A stretch of DNA of 64,000 nt from Streptomyces tauricus (GTDB lineage: Bacteria > Actinomycetota > Actinomycetes > Streptomycetales > Streptomycetaceae): assembly GCF_014650955.1 (NCBI RefSeq), contig NZ_BMVY01000003.1, positions 350,811 through 414,810 on the forward strand, given 5' to 3'. Positions 43,844-53,484 of this stretch are shown here, piece by piece. The stretch's first letter is position 1, and each line of letters opens with the position of its first letter. A program made the translations under genes and the position numbers. The notes below the pieces were generated by a model that saw nothing but the letters and a program-made list of their open reading frames with translations, searched no databases and had not been told where the DNA came from.

Positions 43844-43960
43844 ATGCCCGTGCTCGATCCGAACCCCAAGAACGGCCAGAAGAAGATGCTGCTCGTCTTC
43901 GGCGCGTTCCTCCTCATCTTCGTGGTCATCGGCGTCATCGCGTCCATCGCCTCACCCTGA
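43844..43960 (+). CDS. SGM_5486-type transporter-associated micro-protein
   Basis: This 38-residue protein reads MPVLDPNPKNGQKKMLLVFG and then a single transmembrane helix ending IASIASP. It is the family annotated as SGM_5486 transporter-associated. It follows the MFS gene by 60 bases on the same strand, which fits that name. GAAGAG lies upstream. It may bind or stabilise the transporter. Confidence 0.82.
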   Translation: MPVLDPNPKNGQKKMLLVFGAFLLIFVVIGVIASIASP

Positions 43961-44204
43961 ACACCCCGGGTGGATGGGCCCGCTGGACCCGGTGGGCCCG
44001 CTGGACCCTATGGGGTTCCCTGAACGGGCCCCGCCCAGCCCTCGTGCGGCGCATGGTGGGGTTATCCCCACCGTCCCCTAGGGGGCGAGTGTCAGGGTCA
44101 AGTGGGTGGATCACCGGATGGGTTGCGGGTTCCCGAGTCCGTACCTTCGAGTGGTGACCGCGAGGACGCGGACCACGGACCACTCGAAGCCCCACGGAGG
44201 CGGC

Positions 44205-44420
44205 ATGTCGGCCCCAACGCACACCCCGCCCCACCCGGCGACCGGGCGCGGCGTCGATACGCGACTGCCCTGGTGGGCGCTTCTCCTCCCCGCGCTCGCC
44301 TTCGCGGCGCTCCTGCTGCTGATACTGAACCCGGCGGACGCCCACGCGGCGGGCACGGACCCGGCGGTCGGCAGCCTCTTCGAGCGGATCCAGCGGCTGG
44401 TGCTGCACCAGGGCTCCTGA
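44205..44420 (+). CDS. Small single-pass membrane protein
   Basis: The ATG at 44205 follows GGAGG by five bases and gives 71 residues. A Pro/His-rich cytoplasmic head (MSAPTHTPPHPATGRG) leads to one helix, WWALLLPALAFAALLLLIL. A short tail AAGTDPAVGSLFERIQRLVLHQ follows. It is probably a conserved Streptomyces protein without known function. Before it, 43961-44204 holds no other gene, only a 15-bp direct repeat (GGGCCCGCTGGACCC at 43976 and 43994). Confidence 0.7.
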   Translation: MSAPTHTPPHPATGRGVDTRLPWWALLLPALAFAALLLLILNPADAHAAGTDPAVGSLFERIQRLVLHQGS

Positions 44421-44529
44421 GCGCGTGCCGCACCGGGGCTGTACCGGGGCCGCGAGCTCCCCGCGCCTCAGGGTGGCAGCGCAGCAACTACCCGCGCCCC
44501 GTGGCGTGTTTCATGCGAAGCTGGGACCC

Positions 44530-45045
44530 ATGAGCGTCGCAGAACCCCGCAGGATTGTCCTTTTCCGGCATGCGAAGGCCGACTGGCCCGAGGTGCCCGA
44601 CCACGAGCGTCCGCTGGCTGAGCGGGGCCGCAAGGACGCCGCCGTCGCCGGACGCAAGCTGGCCGACACCGGCATCCCCTTCGATCTGGCCCTCTGCTCC
44701 ACCGCGACCCGGACCCGCGAGACCTGGAAGCTCGCCGTCCAGGAACTGCCGCACCGGCCGAAGACGGTCTACGAGGAGCGGCTCTACGAAGCCTCCCCGG
44801 GCGAGCTGATCGCCGTGCTGAACGAAACCCCGGACGACGCGCAGAACGCCCTCCTGATCGGTCACAACCCCGGAGTGCAGGGCCTCGCCGACATCCTGGC
44901 CGGCCGGTCCGAGGCCGACGCGAAGGACGGAGCGACCCGCGAGTTCCACCCCGCCGCGTTCGCCGTCCTCTCCTTCACCGGCTCCTGGAAGAGCCTGGAG
45001 CCCGGCGCGGCCACGCTGCTCGACTACTGGGACCCGTCCGAGTGA
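44530..45045 (+). CDS. SixA-type histidine phosphatase
   Basis: This 171-residue protein starts at ATG 44530. RHAKADW (Arg13, His14) holds the phospho-accepting histidine. CSTATRTRETW and LLIGHNPGVQ carry the second Arg and His of the phosphoglycerate-mutase-like fold. Its short size matches SixA, which removes phosphate from histidine phosphotransfer domains. No phosphorelay partner is near. It ends at a perfect 18-bp hairpin shared with the convergent serB gene. Confidence 0.88.
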   Translation: MSVAEPRRIVLFRHAKADWPEVPDHERPLAERGRKDAAVAGRKLADTGIPFDLALCSTATRTRETWKLAVQELPHRPKTVYEERLYEASPGELIAVLNETPDDAQNALLIGHNPGVQGLADILAGRSEADAKDGATREFHPAAFAVLSFTGSWKSLEPGAATLLDYWDPSE

Positions 45046-45060
45046 ACACCCCCTGAGCGC

Positions 45061-45099
45061 GGACGGGGCCCGGCACCACGATGGTGCCGGGCCCCGTCC
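45061..45099. terminator. 18-bp perfect hairpin between sixA-like and serB genes
   Basis: Positions 45061-45078 pair with 45082-45099 around a CGA loop. It can stop both converging transcripts. Confidence 0.85.
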
Positions 45100-45145
45100 C
45101 TGTCAGGGAGACCCCAGGTGCCCGCCGGAGCGCGCACCAGGGCGG

Positions 45146-46363
45146 TCAGTCCACGTGCATGTCCGCCGCCTCGACCTCTTCGCGTGTCACGCCCAGCAAG
45201 TAGAGGACCGTGTCCAGGAAGGGGAAGTTCACCGCGGTGTGCGCCGCCTCGCGCACCACCGGCTTGGCGTTGAAGGCGACTCCGAGCCCGGCCGCGTTGA
45301 GCATGTCCAGGTCGTTGGCTCCGTCACCGATCGCCACCGTCTGGGAGAGCGGTACGCCCGCCTCCGCGGCGAACCGGCGCAGCAGCCGCGCCTTGCCCGC
45401 CCGGTCCACGATCTCGCCGATGACCCGGCCCGTCAGCTTCCCGTCGACGATCTCCAGCGTGTTGGCCTGGGCGAAGTCGAGCCCGAGCCGTTCCTTCAGG
45501 TCGTCCGTCACCTGGGTGAAGCCGCCCGAGACGACCCCGACCTGGAAACCGAGCCGCTTCAGCGTGCGGATGAGCGTGCGCGCACCCGGTGTCAGCCGCA
45601 CCTCGCTGCGCACCTTGTCCACCACGGAGCCGTCGAGCCCCTTGAGCAGGTGCACGCGCGCGTGCAGGGACTGCTCGAAGTCCAGCTCGCCGCGCATCGC
45701 GGCGGCCGTCACCTCGGCGACCTCGGCCTCGCACCCGGCGTGCGCCGCGAACAGTTCGATGACCTCGTCCTGGATGAGCGTGGAGTCCACGTCCATGACG
45801 ACCAGGCGCTGGGCCCGCCGGTGCAGCCCGGCCGCGACCACCGCGATGTCGACGCCGAGCGCCGCGGCCTCGGTCACCAGAGCGGTCCGCAGCTCCTCGG
45901 GCTCCGTACCGGACACCGCGAACTCGACAGCGGTCACCGGGTACTTGGCCAGCCGGAAGATACGGTCGATGTTGCCGCCAGCCCCGGTGATCCGGGCGGC
46001 GATGGCGGCCGTCGACTCCGCGGTGAGCGGATGCCCGAGAACGGTCACCAGCGACCTGCCGTGCCCGCGGGGCCGGTTGTCGCCGTGACCGGAGATGATC
46101 TCGGTCTGCAGCCGCATCGAGTCCGCCCAGCTGTGCACGGTGGCGCGCAGATCGCCCTCCAGGCCGGCCGGCGGATGCGTCACGAGCGCGCACAGCACGA
46201 TCCGGCCACGGGTGACGACCTGCTCGATGTCGACCACGTCGACCGAGTAGGCGGCGAGGGTGTCGAAGAGCCCGGCGGTGATACCGGGACGGTCCTTGCC
46301 GAAGATCTTGACGAGGAGAGTGGGGACATCAGTGGGAACATCAGAGGTCTGTGATGCGCTCAT
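45146..46363 (-). CDS. serB: Phosphoserine phosphatase SerB with two ACT domains
   Basis: The ATG at 46363 gives 405 residues. Two ACT domains precede the enzyme: LLVKIFGKDRPGITAGLFDTLAA from residue 16 and LVTVLGHPLTAESTAAIAARI from about 105. The HAD domain begins VVMDVDSTLIQDEVIEL (Asp191, Asp193). It continues with GVVSGGFTQVTDDL and ends its core with AIGDGANDLDMLNAAG. The enzyme makes serine from phosphoserine and the ACT domains allow serine feedback. No strong RBS is visible. Confidence 0.95.
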   Translation of the reverse strand: MSASQTSDVPTDVPTLLVKIFGKDRPGITAGLFDTLAAYSVDVVDIEQVVTRGRIVLCALVTHPPAGLEGDLRATVHSWADSMRLQTEIISGHGDNRPRGHGRSLVTVLGHPLTAESTAAIAARITGAGGNIDRIFRLAKYPVTAVEFAVSGTEPEELRTALVTEAAALGVDIAVVAAGLHRRAQRLVVMDVDSTLIQDEVIELFAAHAGCEAEVAEVTAAAMRGELDFEQSLHARVHLLKGLDGSVVDKVRSEVRLTPGARTLIRTLKRLGFQVGVVSGGFTQVTDDLKERLGLDFAQANTLEIVDGKLTGRVIGEIVDRAGKARLLRRFAAEAGVPLSQTVAIGDGANDLDMLNAAGLGVAFNAKPVVREAAHTAVNFPFLDTVLYLLGVTREEVEAADMHVD

Positions 46364-46519
46364 GGTGCTTACACCGTATCCGGCACTCCGTGCCGAATGC
46401 CCCCGAGGTCCGCCTGACGGACAGGGAACAGTACATGTCGCCCGGGTGTCCCCGGCCTGCACGGGCCGTGACGGCCCCGCGCCCGCTCCCCGCGCCTGCT
46501 CCGCCTCCCCGGTCAGTTG

Positions 46520-48463
46520 TCAGCGGCGCCCGCCCGGCTTGCGGGGCGGAGGCGGGGGCGGCAGCTCGTCCGGCGGGGGAGGCGGTCCGTCCTGCCACGA
46601 GCGGCCACGGCGCCCCTTGCCGGGAGGAGCCTGACGGGGCGACGGCGGGAAGGGACCGATCATCGTCTGCGCACCGTACACGTCGTCGTCGGGCGGACGC
46701 GAGCCCGGAGGCGGCTGCTCACCGCCGCCGGGAGCCTGCCCACCGGGCCCCGGCTGCCCACCGGAAGGCCCGCCAGGGGGCCCTGGCCGCCCGCCCGGGT
46801 CGCGGGGCTGTGCACCGGGGGGCCGGGGGCCACCGGGGGACTGGGCGCCGGAGCGCCGCCCCGGCCCGGGCTCCCGTAACTCGTCGGGCAACCGCAGATA
46901 GGGATTGGTCTCCGGGTTCGCCGGCCGGAACGGCGTCCCGGGACGGTAGGGACCGCTCTCGCCGGCCGTCTGCCCGGCGGACTGCCCAGCCGTATGCCTG
47001 CCTCCGTGCCCGCCGCCATGCCCGCCTCCGTGCCCGGACACCTCCGCGTACGAGGCGACGGCTTCCGGCGCGGCCACGTCCGCGTCACCCCGTGCCAGCG
47101 GCGCCGCCTGCTGGCCCGCGGCCCCCGACGCGCACGCGAGCAGCGCGCCCACCGCGCCCGCGACCGCGCCCCACAGCGCACCGAGCAGCAGCGCCATGCC
47201 GGACTGTCCGCGCAGCTCGATCCCGGAGTCGAACGCGTCGATGCCGAGCACGGAGAGCGAGGCGTCCACGGACACCTCCGTCAGCCAGACCAGCAACGGC
47301 AGCACCAGCGCGGTCACGACCGCCAGCCGCAGCGCGCAGCGGGCCGCGAAACCGAGGACGCCCTGCCGGTCCCGTACGAAGGGAGTGCGGGCCGCGGTCA
47401 GGACGCCCGCGAACAGCATCATCAGGGCCGCCGCGACCCCCAGCAGCCAGACCCGGCCGTCCAGTTCGGCGAGCCTGCTCAGGGTCACTGGCTCGTCGGA
47501 GAACTTCAGGAGGTCGTCCATGGGGTCCGGCAGGAACTGGAGGAAGGGACCCGTGGCCTTCCCGTCCCACGGCACGAGGAGCCCGATCGGGATACCGAGC
47601 CACACCCCGTTGGGCGCCCCGAGCAGAGCGGCGCCGGCGATCCGTTTCGGGTTGTCGTCGCCGATCGCCGCGTACGCCGCCGCCGCGAACCCCGCGAGGA
47701 CCGCCACCAGCAACACCGTGACCAGCGCGGACACCGCGGGCCGCACCAGTCGGTGCACGGCCGTCCAGCCACCGGGCAGCGGGGTCCTGCGCGAGGCCAG
47801 CAGCGCGATCAGCAGAACGCCGAGCACCCAGCCGAGGCCGCCGAGCAGGGTCGGCACGGTGTCGACGGTGAAGCCCACCTTGGCGTTCGCGTCCGCGAGA
47901 TCCCCGAGCCGGTCCGGCAGCAGGCCGCCGATGTCGCCGAGTCCGGGGACCTCCACGTCGTCGGGCACCCCGCCGCCCGGCAGCTCGTCGAGCCCGAGCG
48001 AACCGCCGTCGATCGTGATGATGTCGTGTCCCGCCCAGGCGAGGCCGCCCAGCATCGCCACGAAGAGCGCGGCCACCGTGCCCGCCCGCGCCAGCAGTTC
48101 GGCGGGCGAGATCACCGCGCCCGCCGTGCGCAGTGAACGCAGGAAGAACCAGGACAGCAGCAGCGCGCCCACCAGGCTCACCCCGAGTGGCGTGATCTGG
48201 AGGGCGGTGTCGGCCTGCGCGCCTTCAAGACCGAACGCCGACATGTCGCCGGAGGGCGTCACCGAACCACCCGCCCCGAGCGCCACGACCGCCGCGGTCA
48301 TCGGCCCGAGCGAGGCCGTCTCGTCGGCACCGAGCAGATGCAGCCCCAGCGCGGCCACGCCCGCCATGCCGATCAACGCCCAGCTCACGGCGGCGATCGA
48401 GGACAGCAGCACATCACCCAGTGGCACGCGCCTGCCCTGTCCCACGGACCCGTCGCTCATCAT
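46520..48463 (-). CDS. Streptophobe-family polytopic membrane protein
   Basis: This 647-residue protein begins with MMSDGSVGQGRRVPLGDVLLSSIAAVSWALIGMAGVAALG. About ten membrane helices fill residues 20-470. VTPSGDMSAFGLEGAQADTALQITPLGVSLVGALLLSWFFLRSL is the family's characteristic external loop. The last 170 residues are an extreme Pro/Gly-rich, histidine-containing cytoplasmic tail (GHGGGHGGGHGGRH; PPPPDELPPPPPPRKPGGRR). The family is restricted to Streptomyces and its relatives and its function is unknown. It is divergent from the FHA-ABC fusion gene; a shared envelope process is a plausible guess. Confidence 0.85.
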   Translation of the reverse strand: MMSDGSVGQGRRVPLGDVLLSSIAAVSWALIGMAGVAALGLHLLGADETASLGPMTAAVVALGAGGSVTPSGDMSAFGLEGAQADTALQITPLGVSLVGALLLSWFFLRSLRTAGAVISPAELLARAGTVAALFVAMLGGLAWAGHDIITIDGGSLGLDELPGGGVPDDVEVPGLGDIGGLLPDRLGDLADANAKVGFTVDTVPTLLGGLGWVLGVLLIALLASRRTPLPGGWTAVHRLVRPAVSALVTVLLVAVLAGFAAAAYAAIGDDNPKRIAGAALLGAPNGVWLGIPIGLLVPWDGKATGPFLQFLPDPMDDLLKFSDEPVTLSRLAELDGRVWLLGVAAALMMLFAGVLTAARTPFVRDRQGVLGFAARCALRLAVVTALVLPLLVWLTEVSVDASLSVLGIDAFDSGIELRGQSGMALLLGALWGAVAGAVGALLACASGAAGQQAAPLARGDADVAAPEAVASYAEVSGHGGGHGGGHGGRHTAGQSAGQTAGESGPYRPGTPFRPANPETNPYLRLPDELREPGPGRRSGAQSPGGPRPPGAQPRDPGGRPGPPGGPSGGQPGPGGQAPGGGEQPPPGSRPPDDDVYGAQTMIGPFPPSPRQAPPGKGRRGRSWQDGPPPPPDELPPPPPPRKPGGRR

Positions 48464-48690
48464 CAGCCCCCCGACTCCGCACCCGCGACACCTCCGCCGC
48501 GGTGTCCCCCTCGCGTGGGATTACCACTCTCCGGGCCGGTTTCAACCCCGTCAACGGAAACGGACAAGGCGCCCGTAGTCGGTCTTCGCGAGGCCCGACT
48601 TTCGGTCAGGGGCCTCCTACTGAAATAGTTCCCCACGATGTTCGACATCCCTAGACTCCCTGTGTTGGGGGTACATCGGGGGACAACACA

Positions 48691-51210
48691 GTGGGGCATG
48701 GAGTGCCGGAACTCGTACTGGAATTGAACGGACGGACCTGGACGCTCGAAGCGTCCAGGCCATACACCCTCGGACGCGATCCGCAGGGGGACATCGTGCT
48801 CGAGGACGCCAGGGTGTCCTGGCGTCACGCCACGATCAGCTGGGGCGGCCGCAGTTGGGTCATCGAGGACCACGGCAGCACCAACGGCACCTTCGTGCAG
48901 GGGCAGCGGATCCATCAGATGGAGATCGGCCCCGGCTCGGCAGTGCATCTCGGCAACGCGACCGACGGACCACGCCTGAGCCTGGCGGGCGCCTCGGCCA
49001 CCAAGCCGCAGGCACAGCCCCAGCAGCAGCCGTACGCCGCTCAGGGCGCCCCGGCGGCCGGCTGGGCCCAGCAGCAGACTCCGCAGGCTCCGGAGCAGAG
49101 CTGGCAGCAGTCGCAGCAGGCGCAGCAGGGCGGGCACATCCCGCAGCAGCAGGGCTCCGGCGGCGCCGCGGGGGCGCCGCCGGTCTACGGTGACCGCAGC
49201 CCGACCACGTTCCACCAGATGATGCTCGGCCGTGTGATGCGTATCGGCCGTGCGCTGGAGAACGAGCTGGTCGTGTCCGACCTCCAGGTCTCGCGGCACC
49301 ACGCCGAGTTCCACGCGACGCCCGACGGGCGCTACGAGATCCGTGACCTCGGCTCGCACAACGGCACGTTCGTCAACGGTATGCCGATCGCCAAGGGCGG
49401 CTCCGCGCTGCTCGGCGCGAACGACATCGTCGGCGTCGGCCACTCGACGTTCCGCCTGGTGGGCGACCGCCTGGAAGAGTTCGTCGACACCGGTGAGGTC
49501 TCCTTCTCGGCCCGCCACCTGACCGTGACGGTCGACGGCGGAAAGCAGATCCTCAAGGACGTCTCCTTCGGCGTACCGGAGAAGTCGCTCATCGCCGTCA
49601 TCGGCCCCTCGGGCTCCGGCAAGTCGACGCTCCTCAAGGCGCTCACCGGCTACCGGCCCGCCAACGAGGGTGACGTCCTCTACGACAACAGAAATCTGTA
49701 CAAGCAGTTCGCCGAGCTGCGTCAGCGCATCGGTCTGGTTCCGCAGGACGACATCCTGCACAAGGAGCTGACCGTCAAGAAGGCCCTCAAGTACGCGGCC
49801 AAGCTGCGCTTCCCCGCGGACACCACGACCCAGGAGCGCGACTCCCGGATCGACGAGGTGCTGCGCGAGCTCAAGCTCGACATCCACAAGGAGAAGAAGG
49901 TCACCTCCCTCTCCGGTGGCCAGCGCAAGCGTGTCTCGGTGGCGCTGGAGCTGCTGACCAAGCCGTCGCTGATCTTCCTGGACGAGCCGACCTCCGGTCT
50001 CGACCCGGGCATGGACCGCGACGTCATGCAGCTGCTGCGCGGCCTCGCCGACGACGGCCGCACGGTCCTCGTCGTCACGCACTCGGTGGCGGAACTGGCC
50101 ATCTGCGACAAACTTCTGGTCATGGCGCCCGGCGGTTCCGTGGCCTATTTCGGTCCGCCCGAGGAGGCACTGAACTTCTTCGGCTACGACACCTGGGCCG
50201 ATGTCTTCTCCGCCTTCGAGAACTACCGCGACTACGACTGGGCGGGCCGCTGGAAGGGCTCGCAGCACTACCAGATGTACGCCGCGGACATCGACGCGGT
50301 CGCCCCGCAGTCCGTACACATGCCGCCGCCGCAGGCCATGCGCCCGCCGAAGCCCCAGGGCTGGATCTCCCAGCTGAGCACACTGGTCCGGCGGTACGTC
50401 TCGGTCATCGCGTCCGACAAGGGCTTCCTGGCCCTGACGGTGATCCTGCCGGCGGTCCTGGGCGCGGTCAGCCTGCTCATCGAGCCGGACAAGACCCTGC
50501 TGGTGAACGAGAAGCTGCAGCCGAACGGCCTGCCCGTGCCGAACAGCACGGCCGCGACCGTGCTGCTGATCCTCGCGGTGGGCGCCTGCTTCGCGGGCGC
50601 CGCGAACTCGGTCCGTGAGCTGATCAAGGAACGGGTCATCTACGAGCGCGAACGCGCGACCGGCCTGTCACGCTCCGCCTACCTGATGTCCAAGGTGATC
50701 GTCCTCGGCGTCATCACCATGTTCCAGGGCGCGCTGGTCGGCGCGATCGGCTTCATGAGCCGGACGATCCCCGACGAGGGACTGATCCTCGGCGGCGCGG
50801 TCGCGATGGAACTCTCCCTGCCGATCATGGCGCTCGGGTTCACCTCGATGATGTTCGGCCTGGTCATCTCCTCGCTGGTGAAGACCGCCGAGAAGACCAT
50901 GCCCCTGCTGGTGATGTTCGCGATCATCCAGGTCGTCTTCACCGGCTGCCTGTTCCCGCTGAACGGCGCTGTGGGCGTCAACCAGATCTCGTATCTGATG
51001 CCGTCGCGCTGGGCGGTCGGCGCCTCCGGAGCCACGCTCGACTTCAACAAGATCAACCCGCACAACACGGCCGAGACCGATCCCCTGTGGGATCACACGG
51101 CGCTGACCTGGGTCCTGGACATGACGGCCCTGTTCGCCCTCGCCGCGGTCTGCGCCTTCCTGGTGGCCCGCTTCCTGCGCCGCCACGAGCCGGAGGTCAT
51201 GCGCAAGTAG
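48691..51210 (+). CDS. ABC-2 transporter fusion with two N-terminal FHA domains
   Basis: GGGGGA lies 7 bases before GTG 48691; GTG 48703 is also possible. The 839-residue chain has FHA1 (YTLGRDPQGDIVL...SWRHA...GSTNGTFV, residues 25-95), a Gln/Pro-rich linker (107-165), and FHA2 (RIGRALENELVVSD...SRHHAEF...GSHNGTFVNG, 182-260). An ABCG-type ATPase follows: Walker A GPSGSGKST at 305-313, LSGGQRKR near 408, and IFLDEPTSGLD. Six membrane helices fill about 575-830. FHA domains read phosphothreonine, so a Ser/Thr kinase probably controls export. The substrate is unknown. Confidence 0.93.
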   Translation: MGHGVPELVLELNGRTWTLEASRPYTLGRDPQGDIVLEDARVSWRHATISWGGRSWVIEDHGSTNGTFVQGQRIHQMEIGPGSAVHLGNATDGPRLSLAGASATKPQAQPQQQPYAAQGAPAAGWAQQQTPQAPEQSWQQSQQAQQGGHIPQQQGSGGAAGAPPVYGDRSPTTFHQMMLGRVMRIGRALENELVVSDLQVSRHHAEFHATPDGRYEIRDLGSHNGTFVNGMPIAKGGSALLGANDIVGVGHSTFRLVGDRLEEFVDTGEVSFSARHLTVTVDGGKQILKDVSFGVPEKSLIAVIGPSGSGKSTLLKALTGYRPANEGDVLYDNRNLYKQFAELRQRIGLVPQDDILHKELTVKKALKYAAKLRFPADTTTQERDSRIDEVLRELKLDIHKEKKVTSLSGGQRKRVSVALELLTKPSLIFLDEPTSGLDPGMDRDVMQLLRGLADDGRTVLVVTHSVAELAICDKLLVMAPGGSVAYFGPPEEALNFFGYDTWADVFSAFENYRDYDWAGRWKGSQHYQMYAADIDAVAPQSVHMPPPQAMRPPKPQGWISQLSTLVRRYVSVIASDKGFLALTVILPAVLGAVSLLIEPDKTLLVNEKLQPNGLPVPNSTAATVLLILAVGACFAGAANSVRELIKERVIYERERATGLSRSAYLMSKVIVLGVITMFQGALVGAIGFMSRTIPDEGLILGGAVAMELSLPIMALGFTSMMFGLVISSLVKTAEKTMPLLVMFAIIQVVFTGCLFPLNGAVGVNQISYLMPSRWAVGASGATLDFNKINPHNTAETDPLWDHTALTWVLDMTALFALAAVCAFLVARFLRRHEPEVMRK

Positions 51211-51248
51211 CAGCCGCGCGTCCGGTCCCGGACACGCGAGTACGCGCG

Positions 51249-51282
51249 AAGGGCGGCACCCCACCTGGGGTGCCGCCCTTTT
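51249..51282 (+). terminator. Terminator of the FHA-ABC gene
   Basis: A 14-bp stem (51249-51262 with 51267-51280) around an ACCT loop is followed by TT. It lies between convergent genes. Confidence 0.8.
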
Positions 51283-51312
51283 CGGCGTACGGTGCAGAGG
51301 TCCGCGCAGACC

Positions 51313-52020
51313 TCAGTACGCGCTGTTGACGTTGTCGATCGAGCCGTACCGGTCCGCCGCGTAGTTGGCGGCGGCGGTGATGTTGGCGACCGGGTTGTAC
51401 TGGCTGTGGACGGTGCCGGCGACGTGGTAGGCGTCGAAGGTCGGCTTGATGACCTGCAGCAGACCGATGGACGGGACGCCGTTGATGGCGTTGATGTCCC
51501 AGCCGTTGATCGCGTTCGGGTTGCCCGAGGACTCCCGCATGATGTTGCGGTGCAGACCGTCGTACGTACCCGGGATGCCGTGCTTCTTCATGATGTCCAG
51601 CGACTGGCGTATCCAGCCGTCGAGGTTGTTCGCGTAGGTCTTCGCGGCGACCGGCTTGACCGCGGCGCGCTGGGTGGACCGGCTCGCGGCCTCCTTCGCC
51701 TTGCGGGCGTCCGCGGCCTTCTTCGTCGCGGCGGCCTCGGCGGCCTTCTTCGCGGCGGCGGCGTCGGCCGCCTTCTTCTTCGCGGCGGCGGCCTGGGCGT
51801 CGGCCAGCTGGCCGCTGAGGCCGACCGTCTTGACCTTGAGCTGCTGCGACGAGAGCGCGGCCGGAGCGGCGGAGACCGAGTCGGCGCTCGCCTGCGTGTC
51901 GGCGGGGGCCAGCGAGAACGCGAGGGCGGCGGCACCGAGCGTGGCGACACCGGCGAACGAGAGCTTGTGGACCTTGGTCATGGCGGGGATGCGACCAGGA
52001 ATGCTGTGCTGCTTGGGCAT
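51313..52020 (-). CDS. Secreted transglycosylase (SLT domain) with coiled coil
   Basis: The ATG at 52020 gives 235 residues. A long signal peptide (residues 10-45) leads to an Ala/Lys coiled-coil stretch (residues 70-115, LADAQAAAAKKKAADAAAAKKAAEAAATKKAADARKAKEA). The SLT domain follows: LHRNIMRESSGNPNAINGWDINAINGVPSIGLLQVIKPTFDAYH, with the catalytic Glu at 163. It should cleave peptidoglycan outside the cell during growth or sporulation. The promoter lies in the 300-bp minus-strand region upstream; no cyclic-di-AMP riboswitch could be recognised there. Confidence 0.9.
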   Translation of the reverse strand: MPKQHSIPGRIPAMTKVHKLSFAGVATLGAAALAFSLAPADTQASADSVSAAPAALSSQQLKVKTVGLSGQLADAQAAAAKKKAADAAAAKKAAEAAATKKAADARKAKEAASRSTQRAAVKPVAAKTYANNLDGWIRQSLDIMKKHGIPGTYDGLHRNIMRESSGNPNAINGWDINAINGVPSIGLLQVIKPTFDAYHVAGTVHSQYNPVANITAAANYAADRYGSIDNVNSAY

Positions 52021-52320
52021 GGCTGGAGGACCTCTTCGAATAGCGCGGAGGCCGCTCTCGATCCGAGGGGGACAGAAAGTGTTTCCGGATCTGACGCCGT
52101 GGGTAAGCACCTGCGGCATCGAGCGACGGGAGCCATTGTTAGCGGCCCGAATTTTCGATGGCAAAGGTGTGACGTACGACCTCGGGTAGTGGACCCCCAA
52201 AGGGCAAATCGGGACAGACCACTACGTCTGCCCCGCTCACCGGGAGTCCGGTTGTCTCCTATGCCCCTTCGTACGTGATGTGTGCCCTATGTGCGGGCTC
52301 ACATCGGACGTGGCCCGGAC
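52021..52320. other. 300-bp leader/intergenic region of the transglycosylase gene
   Basis: The stretch holds the transcription start and leader of the secreted transglycosylase (minus strand). No gene is seen. Some short inverted repeats occur (for example AGACC/GGTCT near 52215-52232), but no conserved riboswitch core was found. Confidence 0.4.
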
Positions 52321-53484
52321 TCACCGGCAGTTGCTGTGGCAATCCTCTGTGTGAGGGTTCGCGGCAGACTGCGCCGCCGGGAGTGTGTCCGGGCGTCCCT
52401 CCGCCGGGAGGAGGAGGTGCACGTCGCCGAACTCGTGCCACAGGTAGCGCCCGCGCAGCGCCTCCTCGTACCCCCGGTCGACGGCCTCCCTGCCGGCGAT
52501 CGCCTCCAGCATCAGCAGATGCGAGGCCTGCGGCTCGTGCAGCCCGGTGAGCAGCCCGTCGACGACCCGCACCCCGCGCTCCGGGGTCACCACGAGCCCG
52601 GTCCAGCCCTCCGCGCCCCGCACCACCCCGTCGGGACCGGCCGCCGACTCCACGGCGCGTACGGCCGTGGTGCCGACCCCGATGACCCGGCCGTCACCGG
52701 CCCTCGCCGCGTTGATCAGCCGCGCCGAGGTCTCCGGCACCGCGAAGCGCTCCGGGTACGGCGGCTCGTGCGCCTCGGCCGAGGCGACCCCCGTGTGCAG
52801 GGTGACGGGCGCGAACTGCACACCCCGGCTCACCAGCTCCGCCACCAGCCGCGCGGTGAAGGGCCGCGCCGCGCTCGGCATCTCCGCGCTCCCCGCCCCG
52901 TCGGCGGACGGCAGCGCGAACACCGTCCGGTACGCGGACAGCGGCTGGTCCCGCTCCGTGTAGGAGTAGCGGATGGGCCTCCCATGCCGTCGCAGCAGCC
53001 CCGGTACGTCGGCGACGGAGACCCGCCCCCACCACAGCCGCGCGCTCCGCCCGGTCAGCGGTTCCTCCAGTACGAGCCGTACGTTCCCCGGCAGCCGCAC
53101 CTCCGTCCCCGCGGGCCCGCCCCCGCGTGCGCGCGTAGTGCCCCTCCCGTCGGGCTCCCGCAGCTCCACCGCCCAGCGCCCGTCGTCGCCCCGGGTGGAG
53201 AAATGCACCACCACGCGCGCGTGCCCGATGCTCCCGTCCACCGCGGCCGTCAGCGTCATGGACGTGTTCACGACGAGCAGGTCCCCGGCCCGCAGCCGGC
53301 CCGGCAGCTCCGCGAACGTGTGGTGCGACACCCGGGTGCCGTGCGAGACGAGCAGCCGGACGGCGTCGCGGTCGAGGCCGGGACCCCGCTGTTCGGCCGG
53401 CACACGGGCCGACAGTTCCTCCGGGAGCGTCCACCTCGCCGCCCGGCCGCCGTCGAGCGGGGGCACCCCCATGGCGGTCGTCAT
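52321..53484 (-). CDS. QueA-like SAM:tRNA ribosyltransferase-isomerase
   Basis: This 387-residue protein aligns by eye with QueA: AGDLLVVNTSMTL, ARVVVHFSTRG, GTTAVRAVESAAGPDGVV, LLTGLHEPQASHLLMLEAIAG and RYLWHEFGDVHLLL are family segments. It lacks a few residues of the classical QueA N-terminus and is shorter in the middle. QueA makes epoxyqueuosine from preQ1-tRNA. No other queuosine gene (tgt, queG) or preQ1 riboswitch is present, so this exact role is uncertain. It is coupled by ATGA overlap to an upstream SDR gene. Confidence 0.8.
   Translation of the reverse strand: MTTAMGVPPLDGGRAARWTLPEELSARVPAEQRGPGLDRDAVRLLVSHGTRVSHHTFAELPGRLRAGDLLVVNTSMTLTAAVDGSIGHARVVVHFSTRGDDGRWAVELREPDGRGTTRARGGGPAGTEVRLPGNVRLVLEEPLTGRSARLWWGRVSVADVPGLLRRHGRPIRYSYTERDQPLSAYRTVFALPSADGAGSAEMPSAARPFTARLVAELVSRGVQFAPVTLHTGVASAEAHEPPYPERFAVPETSARLINAARAGDGRVIGVGTTAVRAVESAAGPDGVVRGAEGWTGLVVTPERGVRVVDGLLTGLHEPQASHLLMLEAIAGREAVDRGYEEALRGRYLWHEFGDVHLLLPAEGRPDTLPAAQSAANPHTEDCHSNCR

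Noticed and set aside
52021..52250. Possible cyclic-di-AMP (ydaO) riboswitch before the transglycosylase gene
   Set aside because: Streptomyces wall-hydrolase genes often have one, but the conserved core segments could not be found in this leader.
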